A DNA stretch of 64,000 bases from Xiphophorus maculatus (Eukaryota; Chordata; Actinopteri; Cyprinodontiformes; Poeciliidae). Location: contig NC_036446.1 in the NCBI RefSeq assembly GCF_002775205.1, forward strand, positions 15,190,565-15,254,564. Reading direction: 5' to 3'. This document shows, in pieces, positions 1-14,330 of the stretch. The number at the start of each line of letters is the position of its first letter. The first letter of the stretch is position 1. The position numbers and the translations under genes were made by a program. The notes beneath the pieces are model-generated. The model was given only the letters and a program-made list of their open reading frames with translations, searched no databases and was not told the DNA's origin.

Positions 1-437
1 AATATGAAGACTTAAATGAATTTTGTATGTTTTTATTACTTTAATCATTGTTCTTTTAAAAGAAAAGCCTGCCATTTTTATATGTTTATGCTTTTTGGGG
101 GGGAGAGAGGGGGTTAAAAAAAGCCTTGCTTTTAGTGTTTTTTTTTGTTGTTTTTGCTGCTGCTGGCCAGAAAAAGCTCACTCTGAGATGTTTCACAGAT
201 GGAGTGAAAGCAGGGTGCGCTCCTGCGTTCTTCCTGTCCTGACTCAGAGCAGCTGAGACCCAGCCACAGCCCACCTCATCTGGCCTCTGAGCTCAGCAAA
301 GCTGGCTCAGAGACCCTGAGACATGGCCCCCCGTGCTGCACAGCAAGAATGCCTGTGTTTCCCCCTCCTCCTCTGCTATGCTTCACTGCTGCTGGCATGA
401 CTAGTTAGTCATACCTTCACCCATAAATCAGACTTAC
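1..437 (+). other. non-coding stretch, possible 3' UTR of an upstream gene
   Basis: No exon or convincing reading frame is visible. The stretch has homopolymer T/G runs and a moderately GC-rich, pyrimidine-rich part at about 220-400. In vertebrates GSE1 lies tail-to-tail with GINS2, so this could be the start of a long gse1 3' UTR; that rests on synteny, not on a sequence match. Confidence 0.25.
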
Positions 438-1165
438 AGTGATGTACAGGTGCATCTCAACACTTTAAAATATCCTGGAGAATTTAATTTAATTCAGTTA
501 TTCAATTCACAAAGACAGAGTCATATTTTAGAGATTATTACATGTAGAGTGATCTATTTCAAGGAAATATTTTTTGGTTAAAGTTGATTATGGCTTCCAG
601 CTAATTAAAAAGACTTTAAAAACAGACATAAAAACCTATTTTATTTTACAGTACAGTATCTATACTCAAAACTTAGTCAGGGCTCCTTTTGCTTGAATTA
701 CTCTGTCAGTGCAGCGTGACATGGATCCTCTGGTTCTGATGAGGTTTGCTTTGGTAGAGGCCGTCAGCTGGTGTGAATTGTTGGATCTCCCATCTTCCTC
801 TTGACAATACCTAAAAATATTCCCTGTCGGATTTATGTTCAGTCTAGTTTGCTGCTCAATGAATCACAGTAGTAGTCCTTAGGCTTATACAGGTTCTTTA
901 CTCAAGGTAGGGGCTAAGTCCTGCTGGAAGATGAAATCAGCATCTCCATAAAGCTGAACATAAAGTGCTCTAAACTTTGATGGTAGATGCTGACTTTGGA
1001 TATGATAAAAAAAAAAAAACAATAAACAGACCAACACCAGCAGACGCTATAGCACCCCAAATCATCACTGGGGTGCCATTAATATTCTTGCTAACGTTTT
1101 AAATGAATTAGACACAAACTTTTCAGTGATGGTCTAAATTTTTTGGGATGCACCTTTACAGTTTA
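438..1165 (-). mobile_element. degraded Tc1/mariner-type DNA transposon
   Basis: The left end reads GGTGCATCTCAA near 450 and the right end near 1145-1160 reads as its inverse (GGGATGCACCTTTACA), which gives terminal inverted repeats. Between them, about 675-1080 on the minus strand is a frameshifted relic of the C-terminal half of a Tc1-like transposase. Recognisable stretches include TCCTGCTGGAAGATGAAATC and CATCTCCATAAAGCT, which match my memory of a very common teleost Tc1 family. No intact frame remains. The A-run near 1005 is a later expansion. Boundaries are approximate. Confidence 0.75.
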
Positions 1166-2059
1166 TATATAAGGACTCTCATAAACAGCCAGCAGATGAA
1201 ACTGCTTCTTAATACTTTAAATATTGACTCATTTACTTTTTAAGACAGAACATAGCTTTGAAGCCACTTTAATAATTACACCTTACAAAATTAAGCCTTT
1301 ATCAAACAGCCATTAAAGGACACGGTGCCAAAAAAAAATTGAAGGATTTTATAATCTTGACTTTGATTAAAATTGTAATTGGAGAGCCAAACTTTCCATC
1401 AAGAATCTTCCATTTCTCTTGACCTTTTTTGAAGGACCCCAATGCTGCCCAAAGCTGTCATCATGTTCTAAATATCAGCCACAAAATCACACATGTAATT
1501 AAGCTGGACCTGATTACAAAGGGGTTTTTTCTTTTTTTTTTTTTTTAACATTGCATACATGTTTACAACCTCTCCTCTGCCCTGAAATCTGTCCAGTAGT
1601 TCACCGACTACTTTCACCATCAGAATCATTCAGCCTGAGTTTTAGGGCTGAATGTGCCATCTGAAACCCTGGAGGCCATCACTGACATGACTGTGGTTTT
1701 TAAGGTGTTTGTGTAAAAACATGAAGCCTTTCAAAAAAGGAGAAATAATTTTAGATGTACTAAAAGGGGATTTTTGACTAAGACTGAAGCACAATTATGC
1801 CACACGAACCCTATATCACGTCCAAGTGCCTCAGTAATTTGGGAGCCTGTGAATGAGTTGCAGTCCACACGATGAACATTAGCAATCAGGGGCTTTACAT
1901 CCAAGCGTCTGCAGTATGTCACACCTTCAAAATAAGACTTAGAGATGACATTAAATAAATTTATCCGATCACTAATTACTTCATTCAAAACTAATTGGTT
2001 TTTTTTTGTTGTTTAAATGAGCAAGGCCTAAACTAGATAAGAATTAAAAAGTGCAGTCT
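1166..2059. other. intergenic or UTR stretch, no gene recognised
   Basis: AT-rich with a T-run near 1530. I see no splice-bounded exon. An 85-codon minus-strand frame at 1731-1988 has no recognisable domain and is probably chance or an old repeat. Confidence 0.3.
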
Positions 2060-2430
2060 GTTACTTTTCCACAGCAGCAAAGAGCCACCCGTGCAGCCCA
2101 TCAGCAAATGAGGATGCATGCAAGCTGAGGTAAGCTGCCAATTAGCTGGGGAGGACAGTGCAGTAAGATAAAACTCTTACTCAGCCTCCCTGGGTCTCCG
2201 TCTCCAACCCACGCACGCCCATGCAATAGCCCTGTTACTCAGTGGAGGATGTCTAGATGCTGTGAAATCCTGTTGTTTTTTTTGTTTTTTTGGTTCTTTT
2301 TTTATTAATGTACTTGTTTAAATTCATCGTAATGTAATATATTCTTTGTTGAATGTAGTAATTAGGTATTTATGAATATATGGCTGTGATTTCTGACAAA
2401 AAAGAAAATAAAATACTTCAAAAATGTCAA
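2060..2430 (+). terminator. candidate 3' UTR end with polyadenylation signal (gse1?)
   Basis: A moderately GC-rich block (2060-2260) is followed by T-rich sequence and a low-complexity AT stretch ending in AATAAA at 2407-2412. The layout, U-rich sequence then a canonical signal, fits the end of a long plus-strand 3' UTR, tail-to-tail with gins2. GSE1 is the expected neighbour from mammalian synteny. I cannot confirm identity because no coding exon lies inside the window. Confidence 0.35.
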
Positions 2431-2639
2431 ACATTAAAATGTGTTACTGTTTGTCTTGGGTGGGAATTCTCTGAGGAATGGAAAACTAAACAGATTCCCA
2501 GATCCTATTGTGGAAACTTTATGTTTATCAAACTCTGTTAAGAGATTTTTCTTACAGCTTTTAAATTATTTGCCCCACCTTAAAATAATTTAATCAAACA
2601 ATGAGCAAAATATGAAAAATCTATTTTCAAATGAGTTCA

Positions 2640-3310
2640 TTGATAAGGGAGCCAGCCTGACTCCATGTGATTAAGTAATTGACACAACTTTAGTTGAGTC
2701 ACCCTTGTACCCACATTTACTTCTACTCTTATTTCCACACTTCTTTTAATTCATCAATGGCATTTCAGTTGCATTAGAATGCAGACTTTGACTAGGCCAC
2801 ACCGAAATGTTATTGTCCTGGCTCTACCAGAATCCATGGTCATGTCTATTAGGGCAAGTCAGCCCAGTCATGACGCAGGAAAACTGACCAGGACCATCAT
2901 TCTACCACCACGTTTGACTGATGGCTTTGGCTGAAACGCTTAGTTCTTTGTCAGACGTCCAATGGCCCACATCGTCCACAGAGCTCCACTTTTGTCTGAA
3001 CAGACCACAGAATATTTTCCCCCAAAGTCATGGGAATCAAGACTGGCTGCAGAGGCTTTGACCTTAGATCTTTCCCATGGATGTCAGTCTCTTTGATATT
3101 AAATCATGACCAGTGGCTATCACTGGTTCACAGGAATCCCAATGGCTTGTAAAATTTTGCATCAACAATGATTTTCCTCAGATCACAGCACGATGCATTT
3201 CTTTTTCATATCTTTTAGCCTACTTTCAGTTTTCAGACTTGTTCTGTTTAAGTGATTCTTCATTCTACAGGTCTGACAAACTGAATAAATACTTCAGTTT
3301 GTCAGTAGAC
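2640..3310 (-). mobile_element. degraded DNA transposon relic
   Basis: The text around 2860-3060 (CATCATTCTACCACCACGTT, then GACCACAGAATATTTTCCCC) reads on the minus strand like a decayed fish cut-and-paste transposase. It has the customary region around a tryptophan- and aspartate-rich core, with many stops. There are no clear terminal repeats. Family assignment is uncertain (Tc1/mariner or hAT-like); the sense of it as repeat comes from familiarity. Confidence 0.5.
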
Positions 3311-3634
3311 TAACATGTTCGCACTACTGTAGATGTTAGATCAATTACTGAGGAAGTGAACTGCTAAAGCACTCAAACATCACAGAAAACTACTCAACAT
3401 ACACACAAGCACATTTATTTTGTCACATGATAAAAACGTACATTCAGAAACCATAGCATGTGAATTTCCACTATTAATCACAAATAGTTAATCCATATGA
3501 AACTTGCTTTCCATAAACTCAGATCTTCTTCACAAATGAAGTTGATTCCTTAAAATGAAACAAAAGAGTTCAACGGTTGAAGTCCAGTCTTCTAAACATT
3601 CAAAAAACATCCAAAAGACCTTGGTATTTTTGGA

Positions 3635-6285
3635 TCAGTAGTCTGCAAACTGGCCCTTAGTGGCACCAGGCTGCAGGTTGGAGCGCAGCTTGTACATGCA
3701 GTTGAGAGAATCGAGAAGGAACTCTCTTATGGTGTTGATCTCCATCAGAGTCAGGTTGTCCAGCTGCGGAGCAAAGCACAGGATGAAGACACTGATCTAG
3801 CACTGTGACACTTGCCAGCCAATATCTTAATCTAATATAAGTATTTACTATTTGTAAATGTGTAACATTCACACTTTTTAAGAGAAAATTGTTGTTTTTA
3901 AAGAAATATTACACGGTTTTGTCAGAAGTTGTACTACAGCTTAACTTAGAGGCAGGTTTTTATTCTTTATACAATGTTCAGTTTTGTACACCTACATGCC
4001 TTCCTCAGTGGGCCTACAGACAATGATAGTTGTTAAAAAATATACATAAAACATTTATTGACTTTTTGTGTTACACTGGGACACCTTAACATGCCCATTT
4101 CTCTCAAGAGCCTGTAGCAAAATCAAAGCGAAACAGGAACCAGCCGAGACACAGGCTAAAGGGATAAAAGGATAATCCGAAATATTCTGCAAGACACTGT
4201 GACTATGACTGGTAATCCTGTTAAGTTGGAAAAACAGGTGCTGCAAGCTTAAGTTTGCCTAATTAATGTGGATCACCTGAAGATGAACCTCATCATACTT
4301 TTCTGCACTCTCCTTGTCGTTTCACGTTGGGTAATGCTTTAGTGTGCGTTTGTGTTTTACACGTGCGTCCGTTCTGCTTGTCGATTAATCTAACAGCGTT
4401 GTGGTTTATTCCCACGTTACCTGAGCGTGAGCCTCCTGCTGCCTGATGAAGCTGTCGGCAGACAGACGCAGTTTAGCCACCCGAGTGTCCCAGATGTCTT
4501 TGACCAGAGTTCGGATCTCATCAGCTTTAGGAATGTTGTCAGACGCGCTACGGAGAGACAAAAACCAGCAACGGAAGGTCTGGCATCACCTCGACAAAGA
4601 GCAACCTGGGATGCAATGCAGCGTGTTTCCGTGTGTTACTCACTGGTTCAGTAACAGTTTGGTTAGCTCCATGTAATATGGGCTGGGTGCAGGAGTAAAG
4701 GTGTCTTCTTTTCTCTCAAGCTCTCGTATCTCCTCTAGTTTCTCTGCATGATGGAAGAAGGTGTTTAGAAGGAAAAAATCTCCCCTGTTTCACTGCAAAA
4801 ACGTTTGTTATGGAATTCCCTTATTTTATGCTAGTACTGATTTTTCCTCCTTTGTCTTTTCTATTTATCCCTCCTTTGCCGTGTGTTTCTGCTTTTATGC
4901 ACGTTCTGATTTTAAAAACATAACAAAAAAAGTTTCAATAAAAATATTGCAAGCTAGGAAAAACAATAATAATCCAAACTTGAAAAGACACAGTTCGGAG
5001 TCTATTTCCAACCATTTTTTGTTGTACTTCATAGTTTATGGAGATTAAAGAAGCTCTGCATTGTGCAGCTGCAAAAGTGAAACAATGGAAAATTTCACTG
5101 AGACAAAAACTTTAGTTATTTGAGAAAATCCTTCTTTTAGTTTCAGAACCCAAGCTATTATAAATAGGAAGTACACTTTGTAGAAAAGGTACACATTTTT
5201 CATTGAATTAAGAATTGCGAAGGCATCTATTTCAAAACTAATACTGCTAGATTTTAAGAAGTTGTGTCAACAATTTGTTTAGAACTAAAACACTAAGTAA
5301 ATAGCAATGAGAAATATCATCTGCTTAAATAAACATGCAAAATACTATAAATATCAGAGTATTTTTTATTCATATATATATTAGCACTTAATGTTAAAAA
5401 ATTTTTTACAGCTTGGCATGATCTTTAGTGTCGGGCTAACTTGAATCATCAGTGGTAAGAACTGAGATGAACGTTTGTGGTTCAGATCAAAGTATATTTC
5501 TCTTTAAAAAATGGACTAGTCAAAGTCTTGACCTAAATTCAATTGAAAATCTGTGCCAAAACTTTAAAAAATTGCTGTCACATACTCTTCTTGTCCAGTC
5601 TGTCTGAGTTAGAGCCATTCTGTCCAGAAGAATTAGCGAAGATGCCAGTCTTTAGATGTAAAGTCGGTTTAAAAGATTTGCAGTGAAGGTGGGCAAACAA
5701 AGTATAAACTGAATAGGCGCTGAATATTAATGCACGCCACACTTTTCAAGTTTATGTTTGTAATACGTTTTCAAAAAAACAAACCCATGTATCAGTTTAA
5801 TTTTACGTCACAAGTGTTGCGTATTCTTATGGAAAACCTACCGACATCCATCCACTCGGGGGGAAGAATCCTGCATTTCTGTCTCTGCTTTAGATTTAGG
5901 GCCAACCACACGGGGACATCAACAGAAAGTCCCGGGTTGAAGGGTCCCAAATCGCCCTGAAGACAGAAATGAATGTAAGTTTTCAGGAAAACATCAGAAT
6001 CAAAATGCAATTTATTGCAGCATGTTTTCACACAATGAGATTTGTCTTGGCGTCTGGAGCGGACATAAAAATGCGCGATATGTAAACAAGTATGAAGTGA
6101 AAATAATGTTTTGATGCATCGAATAAAAAAGACGGAGGTTAAAAATATAATATACAGTCTACACACATCTGACGCAGTTCTCCTCACAAACTTACCCCGA
6201 TTAAATAGATCTTGTCCAGGCTGAAATTTGGTATTATTTTCACAAACTCTTTCTCAGCTAGAAATTCAACCTCTGAAGGATCCAT
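3635..6285 (-). CDS. gins2: DNA replication complex GINS protein PSF2
   Basis: Five coding exons on the minus strand: 6196-6285, 5842-5956, 4644-4743, 4421-4547 and 3635-3763. All introns are GT-AG and together they give 186 residues, against 185 in human GINS2. The protein is one subunit of the GINS tetramer, which joins Cdc45 and MCM2-7 in the CMG helicase at replication forks in the nucleus. The start [13 protein letters not shown] and the block [16 protein letters not shown] (about 53-68) are hallmarks of PSF2: the small N-terminal beta domain followed by the helical domain, with helices from [13 protein letters not shown] to [11 protein letters not shown]. The C-terminus ends GQFADY. The transcript probably ends at a minus-strand AATAAA at 3414-3419. 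Intron 2 (4744-5841) carries a Tc1 relic. Start chosen because it is the first ATG, matches the family N-terminus and lies just below an E2F-like site. Very sure. Confidence 0.97.
5440..5830 (+). mobile_element. Tc1-like transposon relic in gins2 intron 2
   Basis: On the plus strand, GTCAAAGTCTTGACCTAAAT is followed by a decayed frame whose consensus reads like the transposase motif for 'pDLNPIENLW'. It ends in GCACGCCACACTTTTCAAG near 5733, a typical end of a teleost Tc1 family. Stops and frameshifts are frequent. The relic is antisense to gins2 and its right end abuts exon 2. Confidence 0.75.
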
Positions 6286-6425
6286 AGCAAATCGTTACTG
6301 TTTTCCGTGACGTTTTCATACCAACACTCTGACTAGAGTTCCCGCGCAATGAGCTGTGAAAAGCCTGCACAGGAAACGAGGAGCGGACAACTGCGTCATC
6401 TCCCGGAAGTACGACACACAAGATG
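6286..6425 (-). promoter_or_regulatory. gins2 promoter with E2F-like and ETS motifs
   Basis: Just upstream of the gins2 ATG lies TTCCCGCGC at 6339-6347, a good E2F-type site, which fits a replication gene switched on at G1/S. Farther out, CCCGGAAGT near 6403-6411 is an ETS/GABP core, and AAGATGGAGGC near 6421 resembles a YY1 element. There is no TATA box. The motifs are seen directly; their use in transcription is inferred. Confidence 0.6.
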
Positions 6426-6580
6426 GAGGCTGTTTATCGTCGTTACTCTGAAATAGGTTTGAAACATTTTAGAGTTATTTGTCATTATGTTTCCTTTGAG
6501 CAGTTGGATCGGATTGATTAGAAAAATAAAAATAAATTAATGAATGACCAGCGCCGTGTGAAGGTAGCCACGGCTAAGGG

Positions 6581-6593
6581 CCGCTAGATGGCG
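6581..6593 (+). promoter_or_regulatory. CTCF-like motif
   Basis: CCGCTAGATGGCG fits the CTCF core consensus CCRSYAGRTGGCR closely. It sits just behind the gins2 promoter. Motif only; occupancy is inferred. Confidence 0.4.
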
Positions 6594-6755
6594 ATGTTTT
6601 CAACCTTCCTTTATTCTAATTTTATTGGGCCTGAGGTTTTAGAGGACTGAAAAAGAAGACCAGGAACGATATATATGTTTTATTCAAGAGCATATCGTTT
6701 CCAAATAAATGTATGTATATATACACGTATTTTCTTGTTATTTGGTGGCATATAA

Positions 6756-6778
6756 CCACCATATTATGAATATGGTGG
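6756..6778. repeat. short perfect hairpin
   Basis: CCACCATATT and AATATGGTGG form a perfect 10-bp inverted repeat around a 3-base loop. A partial direct copy of the right arm, GGTGGCATAT, lies just upstream near 6744. Possibly the decayed tip of a small inverted-repeat element. Confidence 0.5.
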
Positions 6779-8686
6779 CATATTAGAGTAGCCCTGTTGT
6801 GTTGTTTCTGTGGACTTGTTCAAAATGTTGTTTTTTTTGTTGAGACAGTGAACAACAAAAAACACACCATTCCCTCTATCTATGGAAGCTATGCAGCTGG
6901 AAAGATTTTTGCTTGTACTTTTACGCTTTCGCACATTTGTTATGACGCATAGACTGTGACAACAAAGTCTTATTTTTACAACTAGGAGAAGATCATGATC
7001 AAATACTTCCAAGTATAACCCCAAATCAAAGAAGCTGAAAAGGAGGCTTCATAGATTCAGAGCAGGACCACAGAGTATAGACAGGAGGAAGTTCAAACCA
7101 TCTTCTCCATCGAGCATACCAAGCAGGATCATATCCCAACTCCAACGTCTCTCTGCCAGGTTTTCCAACCATGTGACAAGATAGAGATTTGAAGAGGAAT
7201 GGCAAAAGCAAATGAGGTAGATTAGCAAGTACCGCCATCAACTAATGGAGTCATCCAGGATATGCTACTATAAAATATCATTTCTGCTGCCTGGATACTG
7301 AATCATTAGCAAGTCATGACCGCTATGAAACTGTCATACAACAAATCTGTAGTCAGAGGCCTCTTGAGGTTCATTGCAAGACTGACTGCTCCTGGAGCTT
7401 CTTCCTGCACACAATAACAAACTATGACTCCTTGAAAATTCTTGGACAGACTTTTCTTAACGACAAAGTATTTTTAAATTTAATGTGTTATTTGTATTCA
7501 ATAAAAAATTTCAGGGTTTTGAGCTAACATCACTGATTTCTTCTGACTTTGTAATAGGTTGTGTTTTATAGCAAAAATACTAATTTGCTGTAAGTGATTA
7601 CAACTTAAAACACAATTCATTTCCAGAAATAAAATAAAACTTAATAAAAGAAGTAATTGTGCAGAGTTATGAGATTAAAAGATGCTGACTCAACACGAGT
7701 TGCAATATCTTAACAAGAAGCCTTTCACACAGCACTGCTTACCTGAAGCAGTCTTAAAAATAATCAATACAGTTGAATAGAAGACTGCAAATTTATTTCA
7801 CAAATGAAAAAAAAAAAACTTCAGCAAGTATCTTGACACTTTAAGAAACCAATTTCATTTTACATTCAGTTCATAAAGGTTCTGTAAAAATGCCAAGTTT
7901 TTAAACAAATTTAAAGTTAATTCTGGACAGTTTTATCCAATACGAAGGCAGCTCTATAATGTCAAAATCTTTATCTAATTCCAATATTTAAGTGATTTAG
8001 AAGTCAATTAAGAACACACACCTGTAAGCAAGTTATTCAAACAAGCATCTAGTGAAAAACAAAATCCACACATTCTAATGACCTGATACATTTAAGACAT
8101 TTTAAAAAGTACGGTAAATTTAAACCTATCTGTAGCCAAAACTAACATCCAAAAACATTGTGGAAAGTTATAAATAAGACAGTTTGTTAGCATGAAGCAA
8201 TAAAGTAGGTCAGTGTAGGTTTTTCCAGCATCAGGGTACATTTACATGTGAATTTTGTTTTAAACCTTAAAAAATAACAATTAGAAGTCATCGCTATAGT
8301 TTTATTCTCACACCTTAAATTAGAAATTATTACAAATGCTTTATTAATAAGTTAGAACTTGATTTCAGTATGGCTACTACCTTTTCAATTTACAAAAGTC
8401 AAAACATTCTAGATCTTTTGCACGCATCTGTAGAACCAATTTCACAAAACCAAAATAACGGAAATATTTCATTTAAGAACAAATAACCTTTATCCCCTCA
8501 GCATCACCTTGTAAAGGTGGACCGAGGCCAACTGTGCATGTGTGGCAGATGCAGTTGAGAGACTTCAGTCTGAAAGATCAGTGCTCCACCAACTCTTTCA
8601 GTGCAGGAGGTTTTTAATGTAGCATCATGCGAGCAGAAATGGATGCAAAATTTCACGCGGAACTCCAAAGATTTGCACTGAAAGTC

Positions 8687-10360
8687 TTAACAGAGATCCA
8701 GGACCGATTTGTTAATGGTAGGGTTGGTCCAGTCATTCCTTAGATCATCCAAGTGGTTGTCAAAGTCAATCAAGTTCTCATAGGACCTGCCCACCAGCAG
8801 GGCAGACGTGATCTTCTGTGCTTCGCTCCAATCCTCAAAAGCGTCCCTTGAAAAATATCCAAAAATATCCACCCAGTAAACTCCGGTGAATATACTTCAG
8901 TTTTAGTAAAACAGTGTTTGTGTCTCAGGTACTTACGTTGTGACTTCTCTGACTTTCCACTTGTTTTCATGGTGATCGTGGATAAACACAATGGGCTCAA
9001 AGCAGCTCATTGTCAACCTGCTGCTGTCCACCTGTAGAAATCACAATGAAATTATTTGATGTCATGCGTAAAAAGCCATGCTAGTTTAAATGATACAACA
9101 TTACCATAACCATAGCGGCTTCACTGAAGTTCTCCGAAATCCTGGAAGCGACTTTTTGAGCAACCTGATTTGGTCTGAACATAGAAAAAATTATGCATCA
9201 CCTTAATTGAATGCATTTAGTTTCACTGAAAAAGCAGGACTGGGATTTCCATTTAAATCTTTGTACCTTGAGTCCTTTGTCTGCTCATTGGCTTGATAAT
9301 ATCCGACAATGATGTAGTTGTTTTCTTTACACCAAGTATCAATCTGACATGAATAGAAAGGAAGAAAAAAAAGGTAAGGTCAGAATAACAGCTGAGATTA
9401 AATTATAAACATTTTCAAAAGACAAAGAACAAAACAAATTTCGTTTTACTGAACGCAAAAAGATTAAAACATTTTCACCAAAATGATGGCTATGTTAAAA
9501 TTATATTTTATATCTGTGGACTTAATTTTAGGAGCTGCAGTGATATTTCTATGATCTTAAGGATTAATAAAGAAAAAAAAAAACTAGAGTGGGTAGAAAT
9601 TGGAAGTGATTTCAAATAATAATTTAAATCAATCAGGAAAAAGCTGATTTGTGTATTTGACAAAAACATCATAACCCCAGAACTTTTGACCAACGGATAT
9701 TTTAACCCAGATATTATTTTTTATTTTTTAATATAGATTTGATGTAGTCAAAATTGCACAACAACTCAAAAACCGGTCACATTTTGTTTATAAATTATCT
9801 GTGGGATCACAGGAGTGAAAGTTTCATTAAAGACAGCACAGTGCAGCCATCTCTCCAAACATCAAAACACTAATAACAACAAGGATTTGTTGTAAAGATT
9901 CTTATCACCAACACCTTTTAGCAAAATACTCCACATCAAGTCGAATAAAGAAAAGATGGTGGCAAAGACTGACTCGCATTCATAGAACTGACATAACCTC
10001 AACAACAAATGAGCTTTAAATAAAACTAAGCCCATACACTGTACCCCTCTTTTTTGAGGAACACATTACTCCCAACCTGATCTGCCACATAAGCTAACAG
10101 CTGCATGTGGAGTTTAATTGGTAAAAAAGTAGAAAAAAAAAACTTACCAGTGTCAAAGCTACTTCCAGCATTGGTGCCAGAGCAAGAGTACCGTGGAAAA
10201 GAGGAACACAGTCCACGCACAAAACTGGACCACTGTGACCGTCTTTCTTTTTCCCTTTTGTCTTTTCTGCCACCAGCAAGCCATTCACAGCACAGTGAGG
10301 ATATTTGGCAGTATGTAAAAGCATTTTACAGTACGCCTGACTAGTCAACTGGATAGGCAT
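8687..10360 (-). CDS. emc8: ER membrane protein complex subunit 8
   Basis: Five exons on the minus strand: 10148-10360, 9267-9343, 9105-9174, 8937-9031 and 8687-8846. Joined, they give 204 residues (human EMC8 210). EMC8 is a cytosolic-face subunit of the EMC insertase, which puts transmembrane segments into the ER membrane. The MPN-like fold starts at [20 protein letters not shown] (5-24) and continues through [18 protein letters not shown] (54-71), GYYQANE in exon 2 and the C-terminal block [16 protein letters not shown]. No complete HxHx7SxxD metal-binding signature is visible, in keeping with EMC8/9 being non-catalytic MPN proteins. I call EMC8 rather than EMC9 from the cox4i1 neighbour (its old name is COX4NB, 'COX4 neighbour') and the overall match. 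Intron 1 is about 0.8 kb and AT-rich. Start is the first ATG, fitting the family N-terminus. Very sure. Confidence 0.96.
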
Positions 10361-11000
10361 GTCTGTAAGAAAACAGGTGGACGGACAGTTCCTTTTAAAG
10401 TGTCAGAGTGGCTAGTTGCGGCGAAGAGCGACTGCTGCTGCTAGCTATCGTTACCGATCATGCCAGAAAAAAAAGTAGAAATCAACCTCAGCAATTTCCT
10501 TAATGTCTGAACACAGGGAGTCTGCTATGCATTCAGATTGGTACCTATACTCTTTGTAGTTACTGTTAGTTTTAACAGTATTTTCTGTAAAATGAGTAAC
10601 TCGTGTTCAGTCAGAGGAGCTAATCTTACGTCCGCCTTCTATTCGTTTCTGTAGCACCGGTGGAGCCGTAAACAAGTGAAACGTTGTCGTAAAGCGCCTA
10701 CGTTCCAGTCGAGCTTCAGCTTATGTCAGCGGAGGCCTTACGTTCTTCCGTCCAGATATCCAGCGCTTTTCAGACCGTCGGCGGACAGGAGAAAGGAACG
10801 GTGCAGGTCGTTTATCTGTTATTTACTTACAGCTCTTTTATTGTGTGGTAATATAACACAGTTAAAGCTTATTTTACAATGTAACGTTGCGGATATAATA
10901 ACATACAATACCTCCTTCGGAACGGAAGTTTTATTCAGTTACTTTGTAGAGCGACTCTCGGCTAATTTTCCGGTTAGCTATCGTTAGCATTCGCAGGTAC
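10361..11000. promoter_or_regulatory. bidirectional emc8/cox4i1 promoter and cox4i1 non-coding exon 1
   Basis: emc8 and cox4i1 are divergent, with 1163 bases between their ATGs. The interval is richer in CpG than its surroundings, especially 10620-10990, and has no clear TATA box. It holds ETS/GABP-type cores, notably the adjacent pair CGGAAC (10918-10923) and CGGAAG (10923-10928), and CTTCCG near 10745. Mammalian COX4I1 and EMC8 share a promoter driven by NRF-2/GABP, so the same logic probably applies. The cox4i1 ATG lies in an exon whose 5' boundary is a splice acceptor (AG at 11521-11522), so a non-coding first exon must end here. Candidate donors are CAG|GTCGTT at 10807 and CAG|GTACAT at 10997. 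The latter fits the consensus better. Confidence 0.65.
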
Positions 11001-11523
11001 ATTTTTGCACAGGGTGAAGATGTGGATGTAGAAAACGTTTCACTGGTCAGACATAAGCTTAAGATGATTATTTTTTCTGTGCGTAAAAAATAAATAATAC
11101 CACGATGTTGTTTTAAATAAGCAGAAAGGTTTTGTGGTATTTTTTTCCGGGGCACTGTGACCTTGTGTTTGTAGCTAACGCTAACTTTAGCTTGTCCTCA
11201 CAATGAGCGGAACACCTTTTAGTTTGGTCAGCCACGTAACTGCTTCCATTTAATTTAAGTGAGTTTTATTAGTGATGGCCGTACGCAAATAACAATTATA
11301 GACCTGATGTATAAATAATTTAATTCAGTATGAAGTACTTTATGTACCAATTGTCAAATTTTTTTGCTATCTACAGCAAACTTTCTTTTAAGTATTTGAT
11401 GCATATGCAGTTTATCACTGGGTCTGTGAGAAAACAGGCTGCGTTTCGTCTTAAGTTGAAGTATAACAAGATGTAAAGTTCCACAACTTGTTTTGCATTG
11501 TATTGTCCTATTGTTTCCACAGA

Positions 11524-14169
<2,646 letters not shown>

Positions 14170-14330
14170 TGGGTCTCTACAGTTACCTCCTGTGCTTAGA
14201 TCCAGGCAAATCTAACTTGAGAGATACAAGAATATCTATATTTCTGGTTTTATCATTTGTTCAAAATACTGCAATCTGTGAATTGTGGAAGACCACTTCC
14301 TCCTAAGGTTCCTGTGTATAATAAAATAAA

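Larger units (their letters stand above)
6426..8480. other. intergenic spacer gins2-emc8, no gene recognised
   Basis: AT-rich. It contains a CTCF-like motif (6581-6593) and a short perfect hairpin (6756-6778). A moderately complex stretch at 7020-7420 could be an old retroelement fragment that I cannot classify. The last few hundred bases (about 7780-8480) are very AT-rich and probably include the emc8 3' UTR; a minus-strand AATAAA lies at about 8340. Confidence 0.4.

Noticed and set aside
1731-1988. Possible small gene near the left edge
   Set aside because: No domain, no splice context, and no supporting upstream promoter; probably chance.
5792-6187. 131-codon minus-strand frame overlapping gins2 exon 2
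   Set aside because: Only the part at 5842-5956 is coding; the rest is read-through into intron 1 past a good splice acceptor.
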